DNA of 64,000 nucleotides from Deinococcus murrayi DSM 11303 (GTDB taxonomy: Bacteria > Deinococcota > Deinococci > Deinococcales > Deinococcaceae). The stretch covers positions 1 to 64,000 of the forward strand of contig NZ_AXWT01000016.1 of the NCBI RefSeq assembly GCF_000482805.1. The letters run 5' to 3'. Made by a program: the position numbers and the translations under genes. The notes under the pieces were generated by a model. That model made no database searches. It was not told the DNA's origin and saw nothing but the letters and a program-made list of their open reading frames with translations. Positions 11,439 through 25,456 of the stretch are shown here, in pieces. Position 1 is the stretch's first letter. The number at the start of each line of letters is the position of its first letter.

Positions 11439-13403
11439 GTGGGCAACGATCAACAGTATGAGGCTGCGCTCGCCGCGCTCTCGCACGCTCAGGAACAGGG
11501 AGACCTCCGGGCGATGGCAGATGCCGAGCTGCAACTCGGTCGGTTGGAAGCTGCCCGCGAAGCCTATGCTGCGGCTAAGGAGCGGTATAGGTCAGCTCTA
11601 GCGCTATATGAGCAAATGCAAGCTGAGGATGGAACGGCAGAAGTAAACTACTCCCTAGCTGTAATGTCAACCAAGTTGGGTGAATGGCACGCAGCTCGTG
11701 AACACGCACAGAGAGCATTGAATTCACAGGCACAAGCAGAGAAACATACAGAAATTAGAGGCTTGTTGGCGGGTGTTTATCACGCAACTGGAGACTCTTT
11801 ACGTGCATTGCGGGAGCTAGAGACGGTCCTAAAATCATATTTGAATGAACAGGATTTGTATGGACAGGTCAAGACCCTGGGAAATATGGGGGATCTCTTG
11901 ACTAAAATTGGCAACTATACCAAGGCCGCAGAGTGCCTAACCGACGCCTATAGAATATTAGTAAATGGTGAATCAAAATACAAGCGTCTTACGAAAATAC
12001 AAAGTCACCTTCTCCTCAACATGGGCAATCTCTACCAGGACATGCGGGACCTGGAGAAGGCGCTCCAATATTTTTCCGAAGCCCTAGCGTCCGCCCGCGA
12101 GCACCTGAACCAGAATGTCGAATCTATCGCGCTGCTCAATATCGCCAGCGTCGAGTATGAGCTGGGGCGGTTGGAAGCGGCGCATGACCATTACAGCGAG
12201 GCCCTTGACCTCTCCAGAGAGCTGCACAACCGGTACGGCGAGTTGTCCGCTCTGGATGGCCTCGCCCGCGTACTGATGGCCTGGGACCGCATGGATGATG
12301 CCCTGCACGCGCTGTGGGCCGCCGAACAAATTGCCATAGAAACGGGGGACATCGAGGGACGGCTCGATGTGCTGCTGCATCTGGGCGAAACGCACCTGCG
12401 GCGGCAGACAGCCCCGGAAGCCATCGCGACGCTGGAGCAAGCGCTGCAACTGGCCGACGAAATCGGGCGGCCCAAGTCGGCATGCGACGCGTTGCGGTCC
12501 TTGTACCGCCTGTACGCGGACCGGGGCGAGTTGGAAACGGCCTTTCAGCGGCTCGAAACCCTCTACGAGCGGGAGCGTGCTCTGCTGAATGCCGAGGTGG
12601 ATGAGCGGGTGGAGAGCATGACCGCCCGCTTTGAGGTTGAACGGGCGCAGCATCAGGCAGAACTCAACCGCCTGCGGATGGTGGCCGCCGAGGAAGCCCG
12701 TGCCACCGCCGAAGCCGAGGTCCGCGACCGCACCCTCAGCCTTGAACTCGCGCAAATCGAGGTCGTCACCCGGCTGGCGGTGGCTGCCGAATACCGCGAC
12801 GACACCACCGGAGACCATACCCGGCGAGTCGGACAACTCTCCGCGGCCATCGGGGAGCGGCTGGGCATGCCAGCAGAGGAAGTCGAGCTGCTGCGGATTG
12901 CGGCGCGGCTGCACGATGTGGGCAAGATTGGCATTCCCGACAGCATTCTTCTTAAGGAGGGGCCGTTGTCGCCGGAGGAGTACTGCCAAATGCAGCGCCA
13001 CACCGTGATTGGTGCCCGCATCCTGGCGGGAGGACAAAGCCACCTGCTGCAAATGGCCGAAGCCATCGCACAACACCACCACGAGCACTGGAATGGCGGG
13101 GGCTACCCCTGCGGGCTGTCCGGCGAAGAGATTCCGCTGGTCGCCCGCATCGTCGCGGTGGCCGACGTGTACGACGCCCTGACCCACCGCCGCTCGTACA
13201 AGGCTGCCTGGACCAAAGAAGCGGCTCTCGCGGAACTTGAAGCGCAGGCCGGGCGGCAGTTTGACCCGGCAGTGGTCCGTGAGGCCCTGGCGGTGCTTAA
13301 GGGGGGTTCCACCGCTGGAGGCTGGGGGCAGCCTCGACGAGGGCGTGCTGATGTTCCACGCCTGGGCCTGAGCGCCCCCCCGCATCAGCCCTCTTCCCGC
13401 TGA
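11439..13403 (+). CDS. TPR-repeat protein with C-terminal HD-GYP domain
   Basis: About 420 N-terminal residues form tetratricopeptide repeats. A coiled-coil linker rich in E, A and R (about residues 390-440) leads into an HD-GYP domain, the family that hydrolyses cyclic di-GMP. The domain keeps [16 protein letters not shown] (His492/Asp493) and [11 protein letters not shown], so it should be active. I prefer the GTG at 11439, which sits just behind a -10-like TAAGCT as in other leaderless genes here; a TTG at 11409 is also in frame. Bases about 11,570-12,010 are near 42-45% G+C by hand count against 68% later in the same gene, suggesting a mosaic origin. The 3' end overlaps the convergent gene by 19 bases. 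Confidence 0.88.
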   Translation: MGNDQQYEAALAALSHAQEQGDLRAMADAELQLGRLEAAREAYAAAKERYRSALALYEQMQAEDGTAEVNYSLAVMSTKLGEWHAAREHAQRALNSQAQAEKHTEIRGLLAGVYHATGDSLRALRELETVLKSYLNEQDLYGQVKTLGNMGDLLTKIGNYTKAAECLTDAYRILVNGESKYKRLTKIQSHLLLNMGNLYQDMRDLEKALQYFSEALASAREHLNQNVESIALLNIASVEYELGRLEAAHDHYSEALDLSRELHNRYGELSALDGLARVLMAWDRMDDALHALWAAEQIAIETGDIEGRLDVLLHLGETHLRRQTAPEAIATLEQALQLADEIGRPKSACDALRSLYRLYADRGELETAFQRLETLYERERALLNAEVDERVESMTARFEVERAQHQAELNRLRMVAAEEARATAEAEVRDRTLSLELAQIEVVTRLAVAAEYRDDTTGDHTRRVGQLSAAIGERLGMPAEEVELLRIAARLHDVGKIGIPDSILLKEGPLSPEEYCQMQRHTVIGARILAGGQSHLLQMAEAIAQHHHEHWNGGGYPCGLSGEEIPLVARIVAVADVYDALTHRRSYKAAWTKEAALAELEAQAGRQFDPAVVREALAVLKGGSTAGGWGQPRRGRADVPRLGLSAPPHQPSSR

Positions 13404-14897
13404 CCAGACGTTACGGCGGGGCTGCGGCGTTCGTCAGCTTGGCGGCGTTGGTTGGCAAGGTGCAGCAGGGCGCGGGCGGAGCGGGCATCACGCGGCCAGA
13501 GAGCTGCGCCCACGCTGATGCCCGGCAACTCATATCCGGCGTCTCTGGCAGCCTCCAGAGCGCGGGCGGGGGCCTCGCGGGCTTGACCTTCGGCGGCACC
13601 CCGGTCGCCTTCCGGGGAAACCGAGAGCAGCAGAGCGAACTGCACCCCGTCGAGGCGGTAGACCCGGTCGTCGCCGGAGAGACCAGAAGCCAATGTCGCC
13701 GCGCACCGCGCGAGCAGGGCGTCGCCCTCCACATGGCCCAGCGCCCCGTTGAGAACCCCAAAGTTCGTGAACCCGCAGCGCACCAGCACGAACGGCTGCC
13801 CCCCGGCTACCCGCGCCTCCAGGTCGCGCTCGAAGGCGCGGCGTCCCGGCAAGCCCGTGAGGGCGTCGAAATTCGCTTCGCGCTGGGCGGCATTCAGTTC
13901 GGCGCGGCGGCGCGTTCCTGTCATGACGCAGCGCCCGCTCGGCAGCGGTCCAGGGCAGTGGGCGAGTGCGTACGGCAAGGAGCGAGAGCGCCTGCTCGCC
14001 GGATGTGCCCAGCGCAATCTGCGCAGCCACGCAAGCCCCTGCCCCGGCGAGGTCCGGGCGCCAGCGGGCGAGGTCCGCTCCGGTGTTCCAAAACCGCGCC
14101 GTCTCGCTGCCAAGGGCGGTGGCCCAGGGCCAGGGGCGCGTCAGGCAGCCTGTCAGAGAGAAAGGCAGCCCTGGAGTCTGCCAAAGGGGCCGCGGCTCGG
14201 CGGGGCCATCCAAGAGAACCAGCCCGGCCCAGTCGAGGTCGGCGACCTCCGCCAGCAAGCGGACGGCGTGTTCAGCCAGCTCGTGCGGGAGCAGGTCGAG
14301 GTCCGCGAGTTCGGAGATGGCGAGCAGGGTTTCGCTGTGGCGGGTCACCCGGCGCAGGTCGTGCATCAGGCGGTCGCGGTCGCGGGCTTCGCGCTCCAGC
14401 TCGGCGGCCACCCGCCGCAGCTCCAGCTCGTCGACGGCGAGGGCCGCGAGGTTGCGCAGGGCTTCACGCTCGGCGGGGGTGACGGCCTCTCGCGGCTCGG
14501 TGTCCAGCACGCAGAGGGTGCCGATGTTGTGCCCGCTGGGGGTGGTCAGGGGCGCTCCGGCATAGAAGCGGTACCCCCCCGGCGCAGTCACCAAGGGGTT
14601 GTCCAGGAAGCGGGCGTCCCGCGTCAGGTCGGGCACAGCCAAGACCTCCAACTGGCCCAGGGTGTAGGTACAAAACGACACCGAGCGGTCGACGGTGCGC
14701 AGGTCGACCCCAATCCCCGCTTGGCAACGGGCCGCGTCCTCGGTGACGAAGTTGACCAACGCCATGGGCACCCGAAAAAACTGGGCTGCCAGCGTGGCGA
14801 GCCGGGCAAACGCTTCCGCCGGAAGGTCATCCAGGACCGAGTAACGGGCCAGGGCCTCCAGCCGGGCCAGCTCCTCTGGAGGAAGGAGGGGAGACAT
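13385..14897 (-). pseudogene. GAF-GGDEF signalling protein, frameshifted
   Basis: From an ATG at 14897, the first frame encodes a GAF domain (ARLEALARYSVLDDLP, FCTYTLGQLEVLAVPDLTRD, FYAGAPLTTPSGHNIGTLCV), a coiled linker and a second GAF-like region ending at PLPWTAAERAL near 13,930. A different frame then continues with ELNAAQREANFDALTGLPGRRAF, the start of a GGDEF domain. Related proteins normally have a further 20 or so residues between these points, so this looks like a small deletion with frameshift, not a one-base error. The GGDEF part is also degenerate: the signature is RLDGVQF and the metal-binding aspartate region reads VRCGFTNFG, so cyclase activity was probably lost before the frameshift. 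The first frame alone could give a soluble GAF protein. Confidence 0.75.
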
Positions 14898-14934
14898 GCT
14901 CCGGCAAGGTACACCGCCCCCTGTCACCGTCTTC

Positions 14935-16188
14935 TCACAAAGGGGACGGCGGGGAGAGCACGAGCAGCCGCAGGTCACCGAGGTTGTGTCCGGTCGGCCC
15001 AGTGACGAGGGCGTCCCCCAAGCGGGCGAAGAAGGTGCCAGAGTCGTTGCGAGCAAGAAACGTGTCGGGGTCGAGGCCCAGCCGCCGCGCCCGCGCGAGC
15101 GAATCGGGGGTCAGGAACGCGCCCGCCGCCGCGCTGTTGCCGTCCCGCCCGTCGGACCCCGCCGAGAGTCCGTAGATGCCCGCTGCCCCCAGGTCGCGCA
15201 GCAGCCACAGGGCGAACTCCTGATTGCGCCCGCCTACCCCGTCGCCGCGCAGGGTGACGGTCGCCTCCCCGCCGGAGAGGAGGACCAGCGGGGCTGTCCG
15301 GTGGGGCCACTGCCGCCGCAGCTCTGCCGCGTGCCAAGCCGCGAGGTCGCGCACGTCGCCGCCCTGGGTGGCCGACAGCAAGCGGGCGGCCACACCGCGC
15401 CGGGCGAGGGCGTCGCGGGCCGCCTCCAGCAGCACCCGCCCGGAGCCGATGACCTGCGCCTGGGCGTGGGGCAGCTCGCCGGGTTTGGGGGTTTCCGGGA
15501 CCTCGCCCCGCGCTCCGGCCTCCAGGTGGGCGCGGGCGGCGGGGGCCACCAGGCCACAGCGGTCCAGGACTGCCAAGGCGTCCGCAAAGGTCGTGGGGTC
15601 GGGCACGGTCGGCCCAGAGGCGATGACAGCGGGGTCATCCCCGATGACGTCCGAAATCAGGAGCGCCCGCAGCTCGGCCCGCGTGGCGGCGGCGAGTCGC
15701 CCGCCCTTGACCCGCGAGAGGTGCTTGCGAACGGTGTTGACCTGGGTGATGTCGGCCCCCACCGCCAAAAGTTCGCGGGTCAGCGCCTGCTTTTGCGCGA
15801 GGGTCACCCCCCAGGGGGCCGCGAGCAGGGCGCTGCCGCCCCCCGACACCAGCACCAGCAGGCGGCTCCCTGCCGGGAGGGCCGCCACGCGGGCCAGCAC
15901 TGCCCGCGCCGCTCGCACGCTGTCCGCCCCCGGCACCGGGTGGGAAGCGGGATAGACCTCGGCCCTGGGGGGGGCACTCAGGTCCGCCGCGTCGCGGGGC
16001 GGCACGGCCAGGCCCGGCACTCCCGGATAGGCCTCCAGCGCCGCCCGCAGCATGGGCAGGGCCGCCTTGCCAAAGGCGACCACCAGGTCGGGCGGCGGCC
16101 CGGTAAGGTGCGGCGCGAGCAGCCGTGCCGGGGAGACCGCCGCCAACGCCTCCCGGTAGGTGTCCCCCAGCACGGCCCGCCAGTTCAT
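14935..16188 (-). CDS. Glycerate 2-kinase (MOFRL family)
   Basis: The 417-residue protein matches the DUF4147/MOFRL family of glycerate kinases that form 2-phosphoglycerate from glycerate and ATP. Visible motifs include VVAFGKAALPML, the glycine loop LVLVSGGGSALL, VRKHLSRVKGGRLA, LISDVIGDDPAVIASGP, and the C-terminal MOFRL part with LLSGGEATVTLRG and GGRNQEFALW. The ATG at 16188 gives the usual N-terminus; the frame is open upstream into the catalase terminator, but those codons look non-coding. It ends 37 bases before the GAF gene on the same strand, so the two may be cotranscribed. It probably serves glyoxylate or serine breakdown. Confidence 0.9.
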   Translation of the reverse strand: MNWRAVLGDTYREALAAVSPARLLAPHLTGPPPDLVVAFGKAALPMLRAALEAYPGVPGLAVPPRDAADLSAPPRAEVYPASHPVPGADSVRAARAVLARVAALPAGSRLLVLVSGGGSALLAAPWGVTLAQKQALTRELLAVGADITQVNTVRKHLSRVKGGRLAAATRAELRALLISDVIGDDPAVIASGPTVPDPTTFADALAVLDRCGLVAPAARAHLEAGARGEVPETPKPGELPHAQAQVIGSGRVLLEAARDALARRGVAARLLSATQGGDVRDLAAWHAAELRRQWPHRTAPLVLLSGGEATVTLRGDGVGGRNQEFALWLLRDLGAAGIYGLSAGSDGRDGNSAAAGAFLTPDSLARARRLGLDPDTFLARNDSGTFFARLGDALVTGPTGHNLGDLRLLVLSPPSPL

Positions 16189-16201
16189 GGTGAGAGCATA
16201 G

Positions 16202-16232
16202 AAAACCCCCCCTCCGACCGGGGAGAGGGGGG
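16202..16232 (-). terminator. Terminator of the catalase gene
   Basis: On the minus strand CCCCCCTC and GAGGGGGG arms form a hairpin followed by TTTT, nine bases past the catalase stop. It separates the catalase from the glycerate kinase. Confidence 0.8.
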
Positions 16233-16240
16233 AAAGGGGG

Positions 16241-17809
<1,569 letters not shown>

Positions 17810-17897
17810 GAATCCTCCTGGGAGGCCGGGCCAAGCCGAGCGAGGGGCTGCGGGCAGCTCCGGCGTCCCACCTCCAGACTGCCATACCCTGCGGGGG

Positions 17898-17917
17898 TGT
17901 TCCCTCGGCGGGGAACA
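17898..17917. promoter_or_regulatory. Perfect palindrome upstream of catalase (candidate operator)
   Basis: TGTTCCC-TCGGCG-GGGAACA is a perfect inverted repeat lying 89 bases upstream of the catalase ATG and just past the hutH stop. A -10-like TATGGC (minus strand, 17881-17886) would place it over the -35 region. It could instead be a weak terminator of hutH, but no T-run follows. Confidence 0.4.
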
Positions 17918-17921
17918 GTCT

Positions 17922-19463
17922 TTAAGCGGGATGAAGTTCGGGGTCCGCGCCCGCCGCCTCCCGCGCCGCCCGCAGCAGCTCCCCGCTGACGAGCAGCTCA
18001 CGCACCCGCAGCAGGTCAGGGCGGTAGAGGCGGTCGTGCTCTAGGGAGGGGACCTCGCGGCGCAACCGCTCCCAGGCGGCCTGTACGCCCGCGCCCGCCC
18101 GCAGCCCGCGTGCTCCGGCACCGAGGTCGAGGGCCTGCGCCGCCGCGAGCACCTCTACTGCGAGCACGGACGCGACGTTTTCCAGGATGTGCCGCAGCTG
18201 CTGCGCCCCGTGCGCCCCCATGGAGACGTGGTCTTCTTGGTTGGCCGAGGTCGGGATGGAGTCCACGCTGGCGGGGTGAGCGAGCACCTTGTTTTCGCTT
18301 ACGAGGGCCGCCGCCGTGTACTGGGCAATCATCAACCCGGAGTTCAGGCCCCCCTGCGGCGCGAGAAAGGCGGGCAGGCCAGAGAGGGCCGGGTTCAGCA
18401 GTTGCTCGGTACGCCGTTCGCTGATGCTGCCGAGTTCGCTCAGCGCGACCTTAAGGGCGTCGGCGGTGAGGGCGAGAGGTTGGCCGTGGAAGTTGCCGCC
18501 AGAGATGACCTCCCCGGTGTCCGGAAAGATAAGGGGGTTGTCGGTGACGGAGGCGAACTCGACCGCGAGGACGCGTCCGGCCTGCGCGAGGGCGTCGTGG
18601 GTGGCTCCATGCACCTGGGGCACCGCCCGCAGGCTGTAGGCGTCCTGCACCTTGCCGCACTCGGCGTGGGCGGGGGCAATCGCCGAGCCACGCAGGAAAG
18701 CGCGGACCTCCGCGGCCACGGCGACCGCGCCGGGGTGAGGCCGCAGGGCCACCACCCCCGCCGAAAAAGGCCGGTGCGAGCCGAAGAGGGCCTCGACCGT
18801 CATCGCGGCGGCCAGGTTCGCGGTGCCCAGCAGGGTGCGGGCGTCGGCGAGGGCGAGGGCGAGGAGGCTGCCCATCAGTTGGGTGCCGTTGATGAGGGCG
18901 AGGCCCTCTTTGGCCTCCAGCACGAGCGGTGCGAGGCCCAGTTCAGCCAGCGCGTCTGCGGCGGGACGGACCTTGCCGCTCAGTTCCACCTCGCCCAGGC
19001 CGACGAGGGGAAGGGCGAGGTGCGCCAGGGGCGCGAGGTCGCCCGACGCGCCCACGCTGCCCTGCGCGGGAACGACCGGGTGGGCGCGGGCGTTCAGCAG
19101 AGCGAGGAGGCGCTCCAGGACCTCTGGCCGCACCCCCGAATGCCCCAGCGCGAGCGACTGCGCCCGCAGCAGCAGCATCCCGCGCACGACCTCGCTGGGC
19201 AGGCTCTCCCCCACCCCGACCGCGTGCGACACGAGCAGGTTGTGTTGCAGGAGGGCGAGCTGGCTGCGGTCTACCCGCACGGTGGCAAACTTGCCAAAGC
19301 CCGTGTTCACCCCGTAAACGGCCTCCTCGCCGTCTACGATGCGCTCGACGACGGCCCGCGCCCGCCGCACGCGTTCGCGGGCCGCATCCGCGAGGGCGAC
19401 GGGTTCGCCGCCGCGCACTACGGCCAGAAACGTTGCCAGGTCAAGCTGTCGGTCCAGAATCAC
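17922..19463 (-). CDS. hutH: Histidine ammonia-lyase
   Basis: HutH removes ammonia from histidine to give urocanate. The 513-residue protein carries the self-processing Ala-Ser-Gly triad (Ala139-Ser140-Gly141 in [12 protein letters not shown]) that forms the MIO cofactor, plus [11 protein letters not shown] and the QEDHVSMG loop. Length is typical (about 510). The GTG start overlaps the hutI stop (GTGA), so it was translated from a hutI-hutH message. That operon is now broken by an insertion sequence inside hutI, so expression would need a new promoter, possibly one from the IS. The catalase follows 112 bases later. Confidence 0.93.
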   Translation of the reverse strand: MILDRQLDLATFLAVVRGGEPVALADAARERVRRARAVVERIVDGEEAVYGVNTGFGKFATVRVDRSQLALLQHNLLVSHAVGVGESLPSEVVRGMLLLRAQSLALGHSGVRPEVLERLLALLNARAHPVVPAQGSVGASGDLAPLAHLALPLVGLGEVELSGKVRPAADALAELGLAPLVLEAKEGLALINGTQLMGSLLALALADARTLLGTANLAAAMTVEALFGSHRPFSAGVVALRPHPGAVAVAAEVRAFLRGSAIAPAHAECGKVQDAYSLRAVPQVHGATHDALAQAGRVLAVEFASVTDNPLIFPDTGEVISGGNFHGQPLALTADALKVALSELGSISERRTEQLLNPALSGLPAFLAPQGGLNSGLMIAQYTAAALVSENKVLAHPASVDSIPTSANQEDHVSMGAHGAQQLRHILENVASVLAVEVLAAAQALDLGAGARGLRAGAGVQAAWERLRREVPSLEHDRLYRPDLLRVRELLVSGELLRAAREAAGADPELHPA

Positions 19464-20260
19464 GGGCGAGTCTCCTTGCTGGGGTTGATGGGGTGGCCGC
19501 CCACGTACACCCCGCGCACCGGGTTGACCCCCAGCGTATAGGCGAGGTCGCGCCAGTCGGCGGAATGCAGGGCGAGGAAGTCGGCCCGCGCGCCGGGCAC
19601 CAGCGCCCCCCGGTCCCCCAAGCCCAGCGCGGCGGCGGCGTTCACGGTGCAGGCGGTCAGCGCCTCGGCGGGGGTGAGGCCGCACAGCCGCACGGCAAGG
19701 GCGAGGGCCAGCCCCGCGCTGAAAAGGGGCGAAGAACCGGGGTTGAGGTCAGTGCCCACCGCCACGCACGCCCCCCCGTCCACCAGGGCGCGGGCGGGGG
19801 CGGTGGGCAGGCCGAGGTGCAGGGTCACGCCGGGGAGGACGGTTGCCACCGTGGAAGAGGCGGCCAGCGCCGCGACCTGTGCGGGGCCGCTCGCCTCCAG
19901 GTGGTCCACGCTGAGCGCCCCCAGCTCGCAGGCAAGTTCGACCCCGCCCAGGGTGTGAAACTGGTCGGCATGGAGTTTGGTGGCCAGGCCGTGCGCCCTG
20001 GCGGCCTCCAGGATGGTCCGCGTTTCCGCGACGCTGAAGGCTTCTCGCTCGCAAAACACGTCGGCGGCCTGGGCCAGCCCCTCACGGGCCACCCCCGGAA
20101 TCAGGTCCTCGCAGACGGCGCGGACGTACTCGGCGCGGCCCTCCTGTGGTGGGACGTGCAGCAGCAGAGTGGGAATGAGGTCGAACTCGGCCTCCAGCTC
20201 GCGCACCGCTTCCAGCATGCGCCGCTCGGCTCCGAAGTCGAGGCCGTAGCCGCTTTTGAC
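19460..20260 (-). pseudogene. hutI: Imidazolonepropionase, N-terminal third removed by IS
   Basis: HutI hydrolyses imidazolone propionate to formiminoglutamate. The surviving part starts at VKSGYGLDFGAERRMLEAV and includes the metal-site regions KLHADQFHTLGG and VDHLEASG, followed by [13 protein letters not shown]. The family is near 400 residues; only about 266 remain, and the missing part contains the first metal-binding histidines. The break coincides with the terminal repeat of an insertion sequence at 20261. The missing front half is not found on the other side of the IS, where an unrelated acetyltransferase lies, so a deletion or rearrangement went along with the insertion. An in-frame ATG at 20218 could still initiate a fragment. 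Confidence 0.88.
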
Positions 20261-21422
20261 CAGGCTTTTATCTCAACTCGGTTGAGGGCTGAGGAGACGG
20301 AGGGCAGCCAGGGGGTTGAGGCGGAGCTGGCGAACCAGTGCGGTGACGTGACGCGTCTGTGAGGACAGCAGGGCCAGGACCACGCCATTGAGGACAGCGC
20401 GTCCTTGAGCACCTTTGCGCAGACGGCATCGGTCCTCGTGAAGGACAGTGTCGCGACGATGGTGCGAGCGGTTTTCGATTCCCCAATGTCCTCGCCAGAC
20501 ATCCTCGGCCTCTCTGGCCGTCAGCAGCCTGCTGCTGACGGCATAGCGGACTTCTCTCGTCTGAGTGCCGTTTCGGCGGGTGATGCGGTGTTCGCGGCGG
20601 ATCAGCGTCTTTACTTCGGGAAGGGCTTGAGAGATAGCTTCGGGAATGTCCGTGATGACTTCGGTACGCCGCTCCCACACCTCTCCACTACGGTGTTCCA
20701 CGTCCGTGACGCCGTTCTGGACGGGGTAGCTGAAGGCCAGCACGGCCCACTCCTTCAGCCCTTTGACGTTGTTTTTGAGGGGAACAAGGTAGGCTCCGCC
20801 TGCCTCAATCACCTGTGTGGTGAAGCCACGCTCGGTGTACGCGGCATCCAAGGTCAGCAACCAGTGCTCACCGAAGACGGCTGTGATCGTCGCCAGCAGT
20901 TCCCCCATCCCTTTGGCCTCGTGTCGTCCCGCCTGATCTGTCTGCGTCACCGTCAACGCCAACTCGTGGAAAAACACCGACAGGAACGAGAGGGCCGCTT
21001 GGCCCTCTCGCCCACTTCCCTTCAGCACTTTGCCATCCCCGGCCAAGAGGACAAGCCGGTCGTGCGCCGCAGGATGGTGGGCTTTGACCCAGGCCAACAG
21101 GGCAGTCTGGAGCTGGGCCAGGTGGCTATCCAGGGACCAGAAGAAGCGGTAAATCATGGCTTGCTGTGGGATTCGATCGAGCGCGAGGTGCTGTGTCAGC
21201 ACCTCGCGCTGCCCTTGCAGCCACTGAGAGAGCGCCAGGATGTTTTCCGGCCCAGACAGCAGGCCGACCAGAATGACCGTCCAGAGCGTCTCCCAGGGGT
21301 ATGTGATGCGCTTCTGGTCGCGCCAGTCCGGGATTTGGGTTAAAAAGGGCAGTGGGCTGATGGGTGGTTGCACAACTCCCTATCAGCCCTTTTTCTTGGT
21401 CTCAGTCAAGATATAAAGCCTG
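20261..21422 (-). mobile_element. ISAs1-like insertion sequence (about 1.16 kb)
   Basis: The element is bounded by imperfect terminal inverted repeats. The left end reads CAGGCTTTTATCTCAACT inward and the right end, on the other strand, CAGGCTTTATATCTTGACT, about 16 matches over 18 positions with one gap. A second pair of inward motifs (GGGCTGAGGAG and GGGCTGATAGGGAG) follows. It contains one transposase gene. The flanks (CGCTTTTGAC on the left, GCTCTTGCCC on the right) are not identical, so there is no clean target duplication. This fits the loss of the hutI front half on the other side. Confidence 0.8.
20273..21373 (-). CDS. ISAs1-family transposase
   Basis: The 366-residue protein has the usual length of ISAs1-type DDE transposases and appears intact. 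Visible motifs are the N-terminal region with DWRDQKRITYPWETL, the first catalytic aspartate in LLAGDGKVLKGSG, the second in LLTLDAAYTERGF, and the glutamate helix in WGIENRSHHRRDTVLHEDRC. Its stop codon falls inside the left terminal repeat. The insertion interrupts hutI, and the transposase points in the same direction as hutI-hutH, so its promoter could drive hutH. Family assignment rests on motif style; IS4-superfamily membership is secure. Confidence 0.85.
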   Translation of the reverse strand: MQPPISPLPFLTQIPDWRDQKRITYPWETLWTVILVGLLSGPENILALSQWLQGQREVLTQHLALDRIPQQAMIYRFFWSLDSHLAQLQTALLAWVKAHHPAAHDRLVLLAGDGKVLKGSGREGQAALSFLSVFFHELALTVTQTDQAGRHEAKGMGELLATITAVFGEHWLLTLDAAYTERGFTTQVIEAGGAYLVPLKNNVKGLKEWAVLAFSYPVQNGVTDVEHRSGEVWERRTEVITDIPEAISQALPEVKTLIRREHRITRRNGTQTREVRYAVSSRLLTAREAEDVWRGHWGIENRSHHRRDTVLHEDRCRLRKGAQGRAVLNGVVLALLSSQTRHVTALVRQLRLNPLAALRLLSPQPS

Positions 21423-22095
21423 GCTCTTGCCCGGTCCGCTGGGCGAGGGCCTCGGCCTCCTGGCGGGCACGCTCCCGGCCCAGCCAGCCCGACCAGTAGG
21501 CCTCCAGCGTGGCGGCGACCAGGGCGGTGAGCACCGTGTCGGCCCCACCTAGCGGGTGAAAGAGCAGGTCGAGGTCAGTGACGGGGCCGCCGTCCTCGCC
21601 CCCCACGGGTTGCCAGTAGGGGAGGTCGGCGGTGCGGTAGCCCAGCGCGTGCAGGGCGCGGCGGCGGGCCTGGGGGTCGGTGCCGATGCGGGCTTCGGCG
21701 GCCCGCGCCTCCGGACTCTGGCGGCCCGCGAACACGCTGTCGGCAAAGAGGCCCGCCAGCCCGTGCGCGCGCACGTCCTCCAACCGCGCCGCGTTCAGCG
21801 CGTGGGCGACCCCTTGCCCCCGCGCTTCCGGGGCCACCGCGAGAAAGGAGCTGAAGCCCGCCTGCGGCAGCAGGTGATAGACGGTGCCGCCGAGCACCCG
21901 CCCGGCAGGGTCTTGGGCGACCAGGATGCGGTCCCGGCGCGGCCCCCGGTCCCCGCTCGCGACGAGGCGCGGGAAGGCGGCGGGCGGAATGAGCGTCTCA
22001 GGGGCGTAGTAGCTGCGCTCCTGAATCTCTCCGAAGGCGGCGAGGGCGGGGTCCCGCGGGTCGGTGACCCGGCGAACGCGAACGGGGCCATTCAT
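21406..22095 (-). CDS. GNAT-family N-acetyltransferase
   Basis: This 229-residue protein carries the acetyl-CoA-binding loop [19 protein letters not shown] characteristic of GNAT enzymes. The N-terminal strands ([17 protein letters not shown]) and a C-terminal helical extension of about 90 residues are specific to an uncharacterised subgroup. The acceptor substrate cannot be told. The last few codons (PGFIS and stop) run into the terminal repeat of the insertion sequence, so its natural C-terminus may have been altered by the insertion. It is transcribed divergently from glnS, with 73 bases between the two starts. Confidence 0.8.
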   Translation of the reverse strand: MNGPVRVRRVTDPRDPALAAFGEIQERSYYAPETLIPPAAFPRLVASGDRGPRRDRILVAQDPAGRVLGGTVYHLLPQAGFSSFLAVAPEARGQGVAHALNAARLEDVRAHGLAGLFADSVFAGRQSPEARAAEARIGTDPQARRRALHALGYRTADLPYWQPVGGEDGGPVTDLDLLFHPLGGADTVLTALVAATLEAYWSGWLGRERARQEAEALAQRTGQEPGFIS

Positions 22096-22168
22096 GGGGA
22101 GCAGCCTACGCCCGCGCTCCGGCCCGCGACGGCGCAGGTGAGCACGCGGGGGCCGCTATCCTGCCCCC

Positions 22169-24565
<2,397 letters not shown>

Positions 24566-24616
24566 GGCCCGTCCCGCCTCCCCGGTCCCTCACATCGGCG
24601 CGTCCGCCCCACGCGC

Positions 24617-24622
24617 TATAAC
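24617..24622 (+). promoter_or_regulatory. -10 element TATAAC of the binding-protein gene
   Basis: TATAAC ends nine bases before the ATG at 24632, so the transcript would be leaderless or nearly so. No clear -35 box is visible. Confidence 0.5.
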
Positions 24623-24631
24623 CCCAGACCG

Positions 24632-25393
<762 letters not shown>

Positions 25394-25408
25394 ATACAGG
25401 ACCATACG

Positions 25409-25440
25409 AAGAGCAGAGGCCGCCAAGGCCCTCTGCTCTT
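25409..25440. terminator. Bidirectional terminator hairpin
   Basis: AAGAGCAGAGG and CCTCTGCTCTT are perfect 11-base arms with a ten-base loop, between two convergent genes. It ends in CTCTTTG on the plus strand, so it probably serves mainly the binding-protein gene. Confidence 0.75.
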
Positions 25441-25456
25441 TGCCGTCGGCCTCCCG

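Noticed and set aside
20251..21432. Target-site duplication around the insertion sequence
   Set aside because: The ten-base flanks CGCTTTTGAC and GCTCTTGCCC resemble each other only partly; I do not accept this as a duplication.
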